DNA from: Inquilinus limosus_F
GTDB lineage: Bacteria; Pseudomonadota; Alphaproteobacteria; DSM-16000; Inquilinaceae
NCBI RefSeq assembly: GCF_051487185.1
Contig: NZ_JAHVDK010000022.1
Span: 62,001 to 126,000 of the forward strand
Reading direction: 5' to 3'
Length of the DNA: 64,000 bases
Shown: piece after piece, positions 1-8,829 of the stretch
Layout of the letters: each line of letters starts with the position of its first letter
Position numbering within the stretch: position 1 is the first letter of the stretch
The notes under the pieces: model-generated
What the model saw: only the letters and a program-made list of their open reading frames with translations
Databases searched by the model: none
Told to the model about the DNA's origin: nothing
Position numbers and translations under genes: made by a program

Positions 1-2565
1 GGCCGCGATCGGGTTGATCACGCCGTGCAGCCCGAGCGGATGCGTCGCCAGCTGGCTGATCTGGTTGGCCTTGACGTTGCCGCCCTTGCCGATGCCGTAG
101 CGATAGGTCGCCTTGATGTTGGCGGTGCCGGTCGGCAGGCGGGCGCCATGGACGCCGTTGCCGAAGACCAGCGTGGTCTTGCCGGCCTCGTCCGTGCGGG
201 TGACGAAGACCCGCTCGCGCGGGCCGGCGGCGGCGAGGCTGCCGGTCTCGTGCCAGGCGATGTCGTTGACCCGCGCGACCAGCGTGCTGGCCGCACCCTC
301 TGCGGTCGGGGCCGAGACGAAGGTCAGCGGCGCCTGCCGCAGCGCTAGGCTCTGGAAGGCGGCGCTGCCGTCGCCGTCGCCGAGCACCTCGCCGACGGTC
401 TGGCCGTTGGTCGCGCTGGCGACGTTGCCATGGATCGTGACCGTCGCGGCGTCATAGGTGTAGGCGAGCGGCGTGGCGAAGCTCAGCCGGGTGTGAAGCT
501 TGCCGGGGGCGGCGGAGACAACGGGGACCTCATCGTCGTCGCCTTCATCGGAGCCGGAGGATCCGCCGGAGCCGCCGTCCTTGCCGGGAGGCTCGTCCCG
601 GATCTGCGCGACGCCCGCGAGCATCACAAGCTCGGCCGCGGTCACGCCGCTGACTCCGGGCACGTCCGTGCGTTCGCCCGAGACGATCAGCCAGCGCCCG
701 GCCTCGAGCCCGTCGAGCGCCTCGGGCAGATCGATCGTGTCGCCGCCGACATCCGCGTCGAGCGGCTCCTCCGCGAAGGCGAGCGGCTCGGACTGGGCGT
801 GGACGATGGTGTCGCGAAGCGTCGCCACCGCCCCCACGATCGCCCCTAGGTGATTGTTGCCCGTGTCCTTGTCGTGCTGCCGGACATCGGCGAGCCATTG
901 CGGCTTCAACGTCAGCAGCGTCACCTTCGCGGCGAAGCCCGTGTCGGTGTCCATGGTGAAGACGGTCGTCTCCTCCACCCGGTGGTAGGTGACGACCCGC
1001 TCGCCGGTCGGCTCGTGGTCGCTGTTGACCTCCGGCCGGTCGATGGCCACCCAGCTGCCGGGCCTGATCCGGTCATAGGTCGCGTCCAGCGCGACTGCGC
1101 TGGGAGGCTCGGAGCTGCTCGGAAAGATCGACGACCAGGCTTCCCTGAGATCGAGCGGCTCGAAGCTCGTGGTCGATTTGCCTGTGGAGTCGTCCTTTTC
1201 GATGATGGGCCGTCCCGGATAGGTGCTGGCGAACAGCCCGGCGCGCACCCTCAACGCATGCGCCTCGAGCCGGTCCGCCGGCTTCACGATCCGGGTCCAG
1301 GCCCGGTAGAGCAGGGGCGCCGCCGCGGGCTTGAACGCACCGAGCAGGCGCGGCGCGATGTCGGACCGGCCGGAGAAGCTGGTCGCGATCGAGCGTCCCA
1401 GGCGGATGGCATTGGCCGGCTGGACCGATGCCGGGCGGCTGAGCCGGCTGGTGAGCGCCAGCAGCTCCGCGACCGGCGAGATCTGGGGCCTGGACGGCTT
1501 CTGCCCGAGGGAACCCGCGCCGGGGCCGCGGGCGAGGATTGCCGCCGCATGGCGGATCAGGGTCGCGAGGCGCGTGAAATGGCGGCTCTCGGCCAGCGCC
1601 TGCTTCTCGGTGAGGGCCGCGAGGGTCTCGGCCGCCGAAGGGGGCACGACCGCCGTGTTCTCGTCGTCGGCGATGTGGTCCTCGATGATGCCGGCAACCT
1701 CCGCGGCAAGGTCGCTTCCGGGGAAGAGCTGCCTGGCCTTCTTGGCGTAGAGCTCCAGAAGCGTGAAGGTGCCGGCGGTGGTCGGCAGCCCGAAGACGAC
1801 CTGGGTGCGCTTCTCGTCCTCCTGCGCCTCGACCGCCTCGATCCGGCGCATCGTCTGCCGGCCTTCCTCCTCGCCGAGGACGAAGAGCATCGGGTCGTTG
1901 GCCTTCAGGTTGGTGGAGGTCCCGGCGAGATAGACGGTATCGAGGGAGTCGGCCGCGGTGACCTCGGTGAATCTCGGGTCGGCCGGGCTCACCATCTGCG
2001 GCCGCGTCAGGCGCGGTTTCAGGGCGTTCCATTCGAACCGCGCGTCGAGGTCGTCGGAGGTCTCGAAGAACTGCGGCAGATCCCCCGCGCCGGGGACGCT
2101 CTGCGCCCGCGTGCCCTTCGGAACGACGCCCTTGAAGTCGGCGGCGACGGTGAAGGCGAGATGGACGCTCGCCGCGACGCCGGGCCTGAGGCGATATCCG
2201 ATGAGGTTCCCGAGCTCCTGGATCGAGCGGCGCTCGGTCGCGGTCGGCAGATAACCTTCGTTCGCGATCCGCTCCTGATAGAAGGTGAGGACATCGCCGA
2301 TGACGGCGAAGGCGTCGAGGAGCGCAATCGACGGATCGTCCGGCGCCCGGGTGGTGAGGCCCTTGAGCGGGCGGTGGAGGTCGACGCCGTCGCCATAGGG
2401 CGAGGGCACGGCGATGGCGAGGGTCGACAGCCGCGCCAGCATGCTCTCGGTGAAGCTGGCATAGCTGCCGACGCGATAGCGAAGCGCCGTCAGGCTTGGA
2501 GGGTTGATGACGGCGCCGACGGCACCGATTCCCGTGCTGCAGCCGCAATGGCACGCCTGTGTCAT
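1..2565 (-). CDS. eCIS baseplate assembly protein, gpJ/Afp12-like (3' end cut by window)
   Basis: 855 codons are open from the ATG at 2565 to the left edge with no stop, so the C-terminus lies outside. The start overlaps the stop of the upstream baseplate gene as ATGA, implying translational coupling. The N-terminus is Cys-rich (MTQACHCGC). Next comes a block typical of TIGR02243 'putative baseplate assembly' proteins (ALLDAFAVIGDVLTFYQER, then YLPTATERRSIQELGNLIGY), and near the cut a FGNGVHGARLPTG segment that matches the equivalent FGNGREGQ segment in the neighbouring 944-residue protein. A Gly/Ser/Asp-rich linker (KDGGSGGSSGSDEGDDDE) lies near codon 665. Role inferred from the family: outer baseplate wedge protein of the contractile particle. 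The two large baseplate proteins are probably distant paralogues, corresponding to Afp11 and Afp12. Confidence 0.85.
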   Translation of the reverse strand, partial: MTQACHCGCSTGIGAVGAVINPPSLTALRYRVGSYASFTESMLARLSTLAIAVPSPYGDGVDLHRPLKGLTTRAPDDPSIALLDAFAVIGDVLTFYQERIANEGYLPTATERRSIQELGNLIGYRLRPGVAASVHLAFTVAADFKGVVPKGTRAQSVPGAGDLPQFFETSDDLDARFEWNALKPRLTRPQMVSPADPRFTEVTAADSLDTVYLAGTSTNLKANDPMLFVLGEEEGRQTMRRIEAVEAQEDEKRTQVVFGLPTTAGTFTLLELYAKKARQLFPGSDLAAEVAGIIEDHIADDENTAVVPPSAAETLAALTEKQALAESRHFTRLATLIRHAAAILARGPGAGSLGQKPSRPQISPVAELLALTSRLSRPASVQPANAIRLGRSIATSFSGRSDIAPRLLGAFKPAAAPLLYRAWTRIVKPADRLEAHALRVRAGLFASTYPGRPIIEKDDSTGKSTTSFEPLDLREAWSSIFPSSSEPPSAVALDATYDRIRPGSWVAIDRPEVNSDHEPTGERVVTYHRVEETTVFTMDTDTGFAAKVTLLTLKPQWLADVRQHDKDTGNNHLGAIVGAVATLRDTIVHAQSEPLAFAEEPLDADVGGDTIDLPEALDGLEAGRWLIVSGERTDVPGVSGVTAAELVMLAGVAQIRDEPPGKDGGSGGSSGSDEGDDDEVPVVSAAPGKLHTRLSFATPLAYTYDAATVTIHGNVASATNGQTVGEVLGDGDGSAAFQSLALRQAPLTFVSAPTAEGAASTLVARVNDIAWHETGSLAAAGPRERVFVTRTDEAGKTTLVFGNGVHGARLPTGTANIKATYRYGIGKGGNVKANQISQLATHPLGLHGVINPIAA

Positions 2566-5396
2566 CGTCCGCCCCTCATCAGAAGAGTGAGCCGCCCCTT
2601 CTCCGGAGCGTTCGGATCGCTGCCGAGCTGCGCGATCTCGAATGGCTTGAGCCGCAGCACGCCGCCAGGGGGAAGCTCCTGGATGGATCCGTCGGCCGCC
2701 GGGCGGCCGAGGCGATAGCGCGCCAGGCGCACCGCCTGCACCTCCATGACGCCGGTGACGGCCTGCGCCGCCGCGACGATGAGACTCTGGAGAATGCCAG
2801 TGCCGAAGGTCAGATTGTCCGGATGGAAAAAGCCGAGGGTTCCATCGGCCAGGGCCCGGTCGCTGAAGACGTCGCGCAGCCTAGCCTGGACATCGCCGCG
2901 CAGGACATGCGGCCGGACGCAGATCTCCAGCGCAAGATCGACCGGGACGTAGCGGGCGGGTCCGATACGGAGGTCGTGCCCGATCCGGCGGAAGGGGTCG
3001 AGATAGGCGCCGAGCTCGCCGACCGTCTGCGCGTCGGCCACCTCGCTGCCGAGCGGATCGATCGCGATCTCGGCCTCGTACCAGCTTCCGGTCCAGGCGA
3101 GCGCCGCCTTGGCTCCCTGCAGGCGGCGGAAGGGCGAGGTGCAGCTGAGGGTGCCGGGCGGCATCTCCTCGCCGGGCTCCTCCTCGACGATCGAGCGCGG
3201 ATCGTCCGGTTCGGCGCGGAGCGGCGGATCGTCCGGGCCGGGTGAATATTCGGCCGCCAGCAGGCCCTGAAGCAGCTGGGGCCGGCCGGCGAGGCGGCGC
3301 GCATCGTCGGCCGCGAGCGCCGCGTAATCGTCGGCGGTGATCGCCCGCTCCCGGGCCGTCCGGAAGGCGTGGGGGGCGAACATCTTCACCTCCTGCACCG
3401 GCTCGGGCGGAGTGCCGCCGGCCGCGGCGAGCGGGTTGCGGACCTTCAGGCTGCCGCCGGCGTCGAGAGTCTGGCGAAAGACGATCAGCCTGATCGTCTC
3501 CGCCCCGACATTGCCGGCCGGTCCGTTGCCCAGCCCGTATCGCGCGCCGAAGCGGGTGCCCGCTGCCGGCTTCTGCCCTTCGCGGCCGTTGCCGAAGCGG
3601 ATCCAGGCGACGCCGTCGTCGTCGTTCTCCACCACGAAATGACGGTCGTCGGGCGAGCTGGCGAGGAGGTCGTGCCTGACGGTCCATTCGGCGGAGTCCA
3701 CCACGAAGGACGACGCATCCGCGCCCTCGGGCGGCGTCGACGTTCCGGTGAGCCGGACCCATGGCAGGGCGCGGCGCGGGTCCTGCAGGATCATCCTGCC
3801 CGCGCAGCCGCAGGTGGGAAGCGGTTCGGAGTAGGTCAGAGGGACCTGCGACAGGCGCGGGTGGAAGTCGCGGGGCACCAGCCGGGTCTCGGCTGGCTCG
3901 CAATCGCTGGCGCAGACCGGGACCGGCGGCAGGGCGCCGACCGTCCCGATGTTTTCCTCATGCGTAGCCGAATTGTGCACCAGGATGACGTTGCCGCGCG
4001 CGACGCTGATGTGGTCGCGGACATCGCAGTCCGGCGGCGGCATCCTGGCCGAGAGGCAGAGCGGGAAGGCGAGCGCGTCCTCCGCGCACCACTCGATCTC
4101 GACGACCGGCTGCCCGTAGCCGTCGCCATAGGAATGGTAGAGCGGGTCGATCGCCGGCGTGACCTTGGTCAGGCGCACCGCCTGCCGCCGGGTGGGGTCG
4201 GCGTCGGCGGGATTGCCGGTCTTCGGACCGATCACCTCCTCGAAGATCAGGACGTCGCCCGCCTTGAGCTGCAGGGCGCGGTGCGTTCCGGGCGGCTCCG
4301 CCGGGGGCGGGCCCTGCTCCTCGTCCTTGGCCTCGTTCCCTTGGTCCTTGCTCTTGCCCTTCCCTTTGACCTTGTCCTTGATCCAGCTGTCGACGAGCGT
4401 CGCCGAAATTGCGCCTTTCGGTAGCCAGCATTCGCGGTTGCCCCAGCTGTAGAAGCGGATTTCGCTGTGGGCGGCGACGATGTCGATGGGCGTGTCGGGG
4501 TCGGCGACGAGCGGCTCGAAGATCACGGTGCTGCCCGGCCGGGCCTTGGCCATGTCGTCCGGCGTCAGCACGCCGGTCCCGGGCGCGCCGGGGAAGCCGG
4601 TGCTGAAATAGATGTCCCTGGCGGGGATGGCCGGCAGATCCACCGTGCTGTCGATCGTCACCCAGGCGCGGGCGTTGCAGCCTTCATGCATGAGGTGGTC
4701 GACGAGGCGCGCGTGGCGGCGGACTGAGATGCGGCGGCGCGCCGTGCCGAGATAGGCTTCGGTGGCGACCGCGTCCTGATAGTAGCTGAGCTGATCGCCG
4801 ACATAGGCCAGCAGCTCGACCAGCATGATGCCGATGTCGGGAATGTGGCGTTCCCGCCAATCGGGCATGGTGAGCGCCAGGCGGTCGAGGATGAGCTGCC
4901 GAAAGCTTGCATAGTCCTTGGCGAGATAGTTGATTTCGGGGGCTGGGCCGATCTGCGGCGGGCAGGACGGCTCGGTCCTGCAGTCGAGGTCGCTCGGGCA
5001 GCCCGCCTTGAACGAGAAGCCGACCGAGGCGTAGCGGGGATCGAAGCCGTCGAGCGGCGTGTCGGTCTGGTCGCCGTTCTCGTCGAGCTTCACCAGGCTC
5101 AGGTGATAGGTCGAGAAGTCGCCCGGCTTGTCGACCGTCACCTCGAGATAGTCGTCGAGCGTGGGGTCCTTCTGGCGGACCACGCGAATGCCGGTGACGG
5201 CGACATCGGTGATGCGCCGGCCGCCTGTGATCCTGACGTTCCGGCGCTCGAGCTTCGGAGGCGCCTTGCCGAGGAAGGTGACGGTGAGGTCGGTCTGCGC
5301 CTCCCCGACCTCGACATAGTCGAGGCCGTAGAGATCGGCCGTACGCACATCGTCGCGCCGGTCATCCTCTCCGCATGTCAGACACTGGTCGTCCAT
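2562..5396 (-). CDS. eCIS baseplate assembly protein, gpJ/Afp11-like
   Basis: 944 residues from ATG. The family core is clear: IMLVELLAYVGDQLSYYQDA followed by AYLGTARRRISVRRHARLVDHLMHEG, then WIRFGNGREGQKPAAGTRFG, as in TIGR02243 baseplate assembly proteins. The first residues hold a CLTC pair, echoing the Cys-rich start of the next gene. Around residues 340-365 there is a highly charged Lys/Glu/Asp low-complexity insert followed by a proline stretch, probably an exposed loop. The protein is expected to form part of the baseplate wedge that holds the sheath and hub in register. The TGA overlaps the ATG of the following baseplate gene, and a 45-base gap separates it from the gp25 gene upstream. 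Assignment to the family is firm; which Afp number it matches is less sure. Confidence 0.88.
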   Translation of the reverse strand: MDDQCLTCGEDDRRDDVRTADLYGLDYVEVGEAQTDLTVTFLGKAPPKLERRNVRITGGRRITDVAVTGIRVVRQKDPTLDDYLEVTVDKPGDFSTYHLSLVKLDENGDQTDTPLDGFDPRYASVGFSFKAGCPSDLDCRTEPSCPPQIGPAPEINYLAKDYASFRQLILDRLALTMPDWRERHIPDIGIMLVELLAYVGDQLSYYQDAVATEAYLGTARRRISVRRHARLVDHLMHEGCNARAWVTIDSTVDLPAIPARDIYFSTGFPGAPGTGVLTPDDMAKARPGSTVIFEPLVADPDTPIDIVAAHSEIRFYSWGNRECWLPKGAISATLVDSWIKDKVKGKGKSKDQGNEAKDEEQGPPPAEPPGTHRALQLKAGDVLIFEEVIGPKTGNPADADPTRRQAVRLTKVTPAIDPLYHSYGDGYGQPVVEIEWCAEDALAFPLCLSARMPPPDCDVRDHISVARGNVILVHNSATHEENIGTVGALPPVPVCASDCEPAETRLVPRDFHPRLSQVPLTYSEPLPTCGCAGRMILQDPRRALPWVRLTGTSTPPEGADASSFVVDSAEWTVRHDLLASSPDDRHFVVENDDDGVAWIRFGNGREGQKPAAGTRFGARYGLGNGPAGNVGAETIRLIVFRQTLDAGGSLKVRNPLAAAGGTPPEPVQEVKMFAPHAFRTARERAITADDYAALAADDARRLAGRPQLLQGLLAAEYSPGPDDPPLRAEPDDPRSIVEEEPGEEMPPGTLSCTSPFRRLQGAKAALAWTGSWYEAEIAIDPLGSEVADAQTVGELGAYLDPFRRIGHDLRIGPARYVPVDLALEICVRPHVLRGDVQARLRDVFSDRALADGTLGFFHPDNLTFGTGILQSLIVAAAQAVTGVMEVQAVRLARYRLGRPAADGSIQELPPGGVLRLKPFEIAQLGSDPNAPEKGRLTLLMRGGR

Positions 5397-5441
5397 CTTC
5401 GGCCTGCTTTCCCTGCCGGCGCGGCGGCGCCGGCCCGTTGC

Positions 5442-5801
5442 TCATGCTGCGGTCCGCACGAAGGTCTCCGTCGCCTCGGCGCCGGTGCGCCGCAGCGCAT
5501 ATCGGACGGTCACGTTCAGCCTCGCGTCCTCGGCCGAGACCTGCAGCTCGCGAAGGTCGATCAGGTCGCCGAGATGGCGCTGCAGGGCGGCCTGCGTCGT
5601 GAACTGCAGCGCCGATGCCAGCTCGGGGCTGTTCGCCGCGAACACCATCTGCAGCAGTCCGCTGCCGAAATCGGGGCGGTTCACCCGCTCGCCAGGGCTG
5701 GTGAAGAGCAGCTGCTCGATCATGTCGCGGATGTGGTCCGCGTCATCGGCCGCGTCGGTGCGGCCGCTGCTGTCGAAATGGAACGGGAAATCGATGTTCA
5801 T
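5442..5801 (-). CDS. GPW/gp25-family baseplate wedge protein (Afp9-like)
   Basis: 119 residues, the usual size of the gp25 family. The conserved wedge signature is present: DHIRDMIEQLLFTSPGERV, then PDFGSGLLQMVF, the loop that in T4 gp25 and T6SS TssE nucleates the sheath on the baseplate. The rest follows the family pattern of strands ending in a basic segment (NVTVRYALRR). It lies between the PAAR-like tip gene and the large gpJ-like gene, the normal position in eCIS loci. Predicted role: attaches the first sheath ring to the baseplate. Confidence 0.92.
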   Translation of the reverse strand: MNIDFPFHFDSSGRTDAADDADHIRDMIEQLLFTSPGERVNRPDFGSGLLQMVFAANSPELASALQFTTQAALQRHLGDLIDLRELQVSAEDARLNVTVRYALRRTGAEATETFVRTAA

Positions 5802-5811
5802 GGCGGTCGCC

Positions 5812-6135
5812 TCAGCTTCCGGTCACGCGCGTCTGGGTCATCGCCACGATCAGCGGCGTCCCGGTCGGGGCGCAGATCGCCTGGCTGTCGAGCAGCAGCA
5901 GCGGCTGGCCGTTCGAGGTGACCCGCAGCGCCGAGGTGATCCACTGCGCGGTTACGCAGGGCCCGTTCGCGGTGGGCGGCGGCGGCAGCGCGCAGCCGGC
6001 GATCACATAGGGCGCGGCCATCGTGACGGTCGGCTGGCCCATCACCGTCACCCGCGGATTGGGCACGGTCGGCTGCGCCTGGCCGCCATGGGCGCAGAGC
6101 ACCGTGGCGCCGACATGCAGGAGGAATCCGGGCAT
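5812..6135 (-). CDS. PAAR-like spike-tip protein (Afp10-like)
   Basis: 107 residues starting MPGFLLHVGATVLCAHGG, the typical beginning of PAAR-like proteins of contractile systems, followed by short repeating beta-type segments (VTVMGQPTVTMAAPYVIAGC, ITSALRVTSNGQPLLLL). Three further Cys and the early His could bind a metal as in PAAR cones. A GGAGCGAGGCG Shine-Dalgarno precedes the ATG. It is placed directly after the gpV-like spike gene, so it probably caps the spike and pierces the target membrane. It is too small to carry a fused effector domain. Confidence 0.85.
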   Translation of the reverse strand: MPGFLLHVGATVLCAHGGQAQPTVPNPRVTVMGQPTVTMAAPYVIAGCALPPPPTANGPCVTAQWITSALRVTSNGQPLLLLDSQAICAPTGTPLIVAMTQTRVTGS

Positions 6136-6153
6136 CGCCTCGCTCCTTTCGCG

Positions 6154-6669
6154 CTACACGACGACCAGGGCGCCGTTGTTGATGGTCACGGTCGGGCCCG
6201 CCATGACGATGCTCGCCCCCTTGCCGTTCTGGATGTAGATGCCGGTGTCGTTGACGATCAGGGTCGCGCCGGTGGTGCTCTTCAGCATGATGCCGCCCGT
6301 GGGGCCGGGCAGGTCGCTGATCACCACCGTGTTCTGCAGCGTCGACTGCAGGACGATGTTCGGATTTCCGGGGACGCCGGCGAGCGCCAGCGCCGGCACC
6401 TCGGCAGGGTTCCCCCACCAGCCGCCGGTCCACACCGGGCGGTCGGGGTCGCCCGCCTCGAACTGGATCCAGACGCCGGCGCCGACCTGCGGCACCACGA
6501 AGGTGCCCATCTGCTTCCCCGCGATCGGCACGCACGGCATGGCCCAGGTCGAAGGCGTGGCGCCGCCGACATCCGGGACGATCGCCATGATGCGACCGAG
6601 CATCATCGGGTCCACGTTGTTGAACACCGTGCCCCGATAGACGCCGAAATATCTCGCCGGGCTCGTCAT
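6154..6669 (-). CDS. gpV/gp5-like spike protein (C-terminal half of Afp8/VgrG)
   Basis: 171 residues. The N-terminal ~80 residues form a gp5-type OB fold (YRGTVFNNVDPMMLGRIMAI then VPQVGAGVWIQFEAGDPDRP with the GGWWGNPAE motif). The rest is a short beta-helix with a TVTINNG end. In many eCIS and in T6SS VgrG this domain is fused to the gpD-like hub; here the two are separate genes whose stop and start overlap as ATGA (6666-6669), so equal synthesis is likely. Predicted role: trimeric spike below the inner tube, carrying the PAAR-like tip. Confidence 0.9.
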   Translation of the reverse strand: MTSPARYFGVYRGTVFNNVDPMMLGRIMAIVPDVGGATPSTWAMPCVPIAGKQMGTFVVPQVGAGVWIQFEAGDPDRPVWTGGWWGNPAEVPALALAGVPGNPNIVLQSTLQNTVVISDLPGPTGGIMLKSTTGATLIVNDTGIYIQNGKGASIVMAGPTVTINNGALVVV

Positions 6670-7793
6670 ATGCTCACCGTCGAAACCGAGGAGCCGATAC
6701 CGCCACGCGCCAGCGAAAAGCTCTGCTTGTATTCGCCGCGCTTGATATTGTGCGTGACGCTCTTCACGTAGTACTTGCCGTCGTAATAGGGGCCGGCGCC
6801 GCGCACGGCCGCAAGCTGACGCGCCTTGAAGACGTGGCCGTAGCGGAGCACGTCGAGCGAGCCGCTCGCCGTGACGACGTCGGCGGTGTTGAACTGGGCG
6901 GCGAGCCCGGCCAGCGCCGCCTGGATCGGCCCGACCCCCGCGCCGGGAGTCAGCTGGGTGTATTTCAGCGGCGTCGCCGAACGGGCCGCATTCGGGGCGC
7001 GGATCAGGTCGATGTTCGGCACCGGGATGGGGATCGGGACCTTGGAGTTCGGCTCGATGACGGTGACGATGTAGTTGGTGGCCAGCGTGCCGTCATAGGC
7101 GAAGCTGATCGAATCCAGGTTGGTGCTGGCGTCCAGGTTGATGCTGAGCGCCGGCTGCATCCCGCCGAACATGGTGGTGAGGTCGGGGCCCCAATAGGCC
7201 ATGCTCGACCCCGGCTGGGGGCCGGGGTCGAGATAGAAGACCGCCCCGACCGTGCCGGCGATGGCGGTCAGGAAGGCGTAATCGGTGCCCTGCTGCTTGC
7301 GGAAATTCTCGATGGGATTCTCGATCAGCGTCATGATCGGCGGGATCGCCACCGGGATCACGCCGAGCACCAGATATTTGGCGAGAATCATCTCGACCAC
7401 GACGAAGAGCGGGATCGCCGGGTACGGAATCCCGGTGAAGTCGATGAAATCCATCAGCGCGGTGAGATCGAGTCCCGTCACCGTCAGGATCGACTTGCCG
7501 GCGGCGTTGGCCGGCGTGAGGTCCTGCTTGGTGATGATGCCGTCCATCAGCACTTCGGTCTGGCCGTTGACGGTGACGGCGATGATTACGCGCTGGCGCG
7601 GGTCGAAGAATCCGGAGGTGTGCAGCTGCGCGATCGGGGCATTCCTGCCGATCGTGAACTTCAGCTGGAAGCCGCCCTGGCTACCGACCGACGAGGTCAC
7701 CTGCACGTCGGTCAGCGCTTCGATCACCGTGCGCGGCACCGGGCTCGCATTGAACGAGCCCATCATCAGGGTGAGATAGAAGCCCTTGTTCAT
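6666..7793 (-). CDS. gpD-like baseplate hub protein (N-terminal half of Afp8/VgrG)
   Basis: 375 residues from the ATG at 7793, which overlaps the stop of the LysM gene. A longer reading from 7892 exists but its first 33 residues are out-of-family low-complexity Arg/His sequence. The protein starts NKGFYLTLMMGSFNASPVPR and shows phage late-control D features: a beta-rich N-terminal domain with RQRVIIAVTVNGQTEVLMDG and a C-terminal segment ending in YDGKYYVKSVTHNIKRGEYKQSF, very typical of hub proteins. It should form the trimeric hub that links tube and spike. Family assignment is strong. Confidence 0.9.
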   Translation of the reverse strand: MNKGFYLTLMMGSFNASPVPRTVIEALTDVQVTSSVGSQGGFQLKFTIGRNAPIAQLHTSGFFDPRQRVIIAVTVNGQTEVLMDGIITKQDLTPANAAGKSILTVTGLDLTALMDFIDFTGIPYPAIPLFVVVEMILAKYLVLGVIPVAIPPIMTLIENPIENFRKQQGTDYAFLTAIAGTVGAVFYLDPGPQPGSSMAYWGPDLTTMFGGMQPALSINLDASTNLDSISFAYDGTLATNYIVTVIEPNSKVPIPIPVPNIDLIRAPNAARSATPLKYTQLTPGAGVGPIQAALAGLAAQFNTADVVTASGSLDVLRYGHVFKARQLAAVRGAGPYYDGKYYVKSVTHNIKRGEYKQSFSLARGGIGSSVSTVSI

Positions 7794-8170
7794 AGCGCCG
7801 TGCCGCTGATGCCTTCGGGCAGCGTGATGCGCAGCCGCCGGCCCGGGCTCTCGGTCAGCTCCGCCGGGCGCATGGCGTTGTTGGCGTCGCACAGCCGCCA
7901 GAACAGGGTCGGGTCGCCGAAATGGCGCGCCGCGATGGCGTCGACCCGCTCGCCCTCCGCGACGGCATGCTCCTGCAGCAGCTGGAAGCGGTCGGGCTGC
8001 GGCAGGAAGCGCCGGCGGACATAGGCGACCACGGAACCCCGCTCCTCGCGCGTGGCGATGTCGATTCCGTGGTAGCGGCTGGTCGGATCGAACAGCGTGC
8101 GCCGCAGCGTGGCCTGCGCCAGCATCGCCTCGACGGGATCGGTCAGGCCGGTCGGCCGGTCGTCGCTCAT
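7790..8170 (-). CDS. LysM-domain inner baseplate protein
   Basis: 126 residues from the ATG at 8170 (overlapping the stop of the preceding gene). The first half is family specific (LRRTLFDPTSRYHGIDIAT, RRRFLPQPDRF). The second half is a LysM-like module (EHAVAEGERVDAIAARHFGD then LFWRLCDANNAMRP). Tail LysM proteins such as T4 gp53 and P2 gpX act in the inner baseplate, clamping the hub rather than binding cell wall. Its position between an Afp7-like protein and the hub agrees with that. Both ends are translationally coupled by 4-base overlaps. Confidence 0.85.
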   Translation of the reverse strand: MSDDRPTGLTDPVEAMLAQATLRRTLFDPTSRYHGIDIATREERGSVVAYVRRRFLPQPDRFQLLQEHAVAEGERVDAIAARHFGDPTLFWRLCDANNAMRPAELTESPGRRLRITLPEGISGTAL

Positions 8171-8829
8171 GGCAGCCCTCTGATGCCGAGTTGCGCCTGC
8201 GTGCCGTACTGATAGAGCTGCGCCAGGCTCTCCTTCTGGCGCTGATAGGCGAGGTAGAGATTGCCGCCCTTGTCGGCGAGCGAGAGGTCGTCGACTGAGA
8301 GCACCTGCAGGCCGAGCGAGACCTTGGCGCGGAGCGGGTTCAACTGCGGGTCGAAGGCCTCCTCGGTGATGCTGAAATCGGTCAGCCTGACCGGCACGAT
8401 GCGGGAGGCGCTCCAGACGAAGAGGCTCATCGGCGCCAGCATCGGCATGATCTCGAGCGTGCCGGACTGGGCGAGCGCGAAATTCGCCTGCAGCGTCGCG
8501 GCCGGCGGATAGACCAGCGTCTCCAGCGCCGCGAGCTGCGGGAAGATGCCGTGCGCGACCACGCTCTGGTTCCGGTCCGGGAATTCGAGCTGGTCGGCGG
8601 CGTCGATCTCGGCGTCGAGCTTGATCGTCTCGACTGGCGGGCCGATCAGGCGCAGCGCCTCGGAGCGGTCGCCGCCTTCGGACGCGCCCTTGATCTTCAG
8701 CGTGCGGGACAGGGTGTCCGGATTGTACTGCAGCACGATGATGCCGTTCGGCCGGATGGCGAACGAGCCCGGATCGAGCAGGACAAGGCCGCCCTTCAGC
8801 ACGCGCGGCGAGCCGGGGAAGCTGGTCAT
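8167..8829 (-). CDS. CIS tube-initiator/inner baseplate protein, Afp7-like
   Basis: 220 residues. The conserved eCIS signature is visible: IVLQYNPDTLSRTLKIKG near residue 32, RLIGPPVETIKLDAEIDAADQLE, and the C-terminal RAKVSLGLQVLSVDD. The family (Afp7/Pvc7 N-terminal part) sits between hub and first tube ring. In Afp and PVC this domain is fused to a LysM module; here the LysM module is the next gene, overlapping by ATGA. It lies right after the cargo-like genes, so it marks the resumption of the structural part of the operon. Confidence 0.85.
   Translation of the reverse strand: MTSFPGSPRVLKGGLVLLDPGSFAIRPNGIIVLQYNPDTLSRTLKIKGASEGGDRSEALRLIGPPVETIKLDAEIDAADQLEFPDRNQSVVAHGIFPQLAALETLVYPPAATLQANFALAQSGTLEIMPMLAPMSLFVWSASRIVPVRLTDFSITEEAFDPQLNPLRAKVSLGLQVLSVDDLSLADKGGNLYLAYQRQKESLAQLYQYGTQAQLGIRGLP

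Noticed and set aside
1073..2554. 493-codon minus-strand ORF
   Set aside because: It is a frame shadow: its sequence is Arg/Pro/Gly-rich without family features, while the frame from 2565 shows a clear baseplate protein over the same DNA.
850..2718. 622-codon plus-strand ORF
   Set aside because: Composition typical of antisense reading of a GC-rich gene; no domain or ribosome site.
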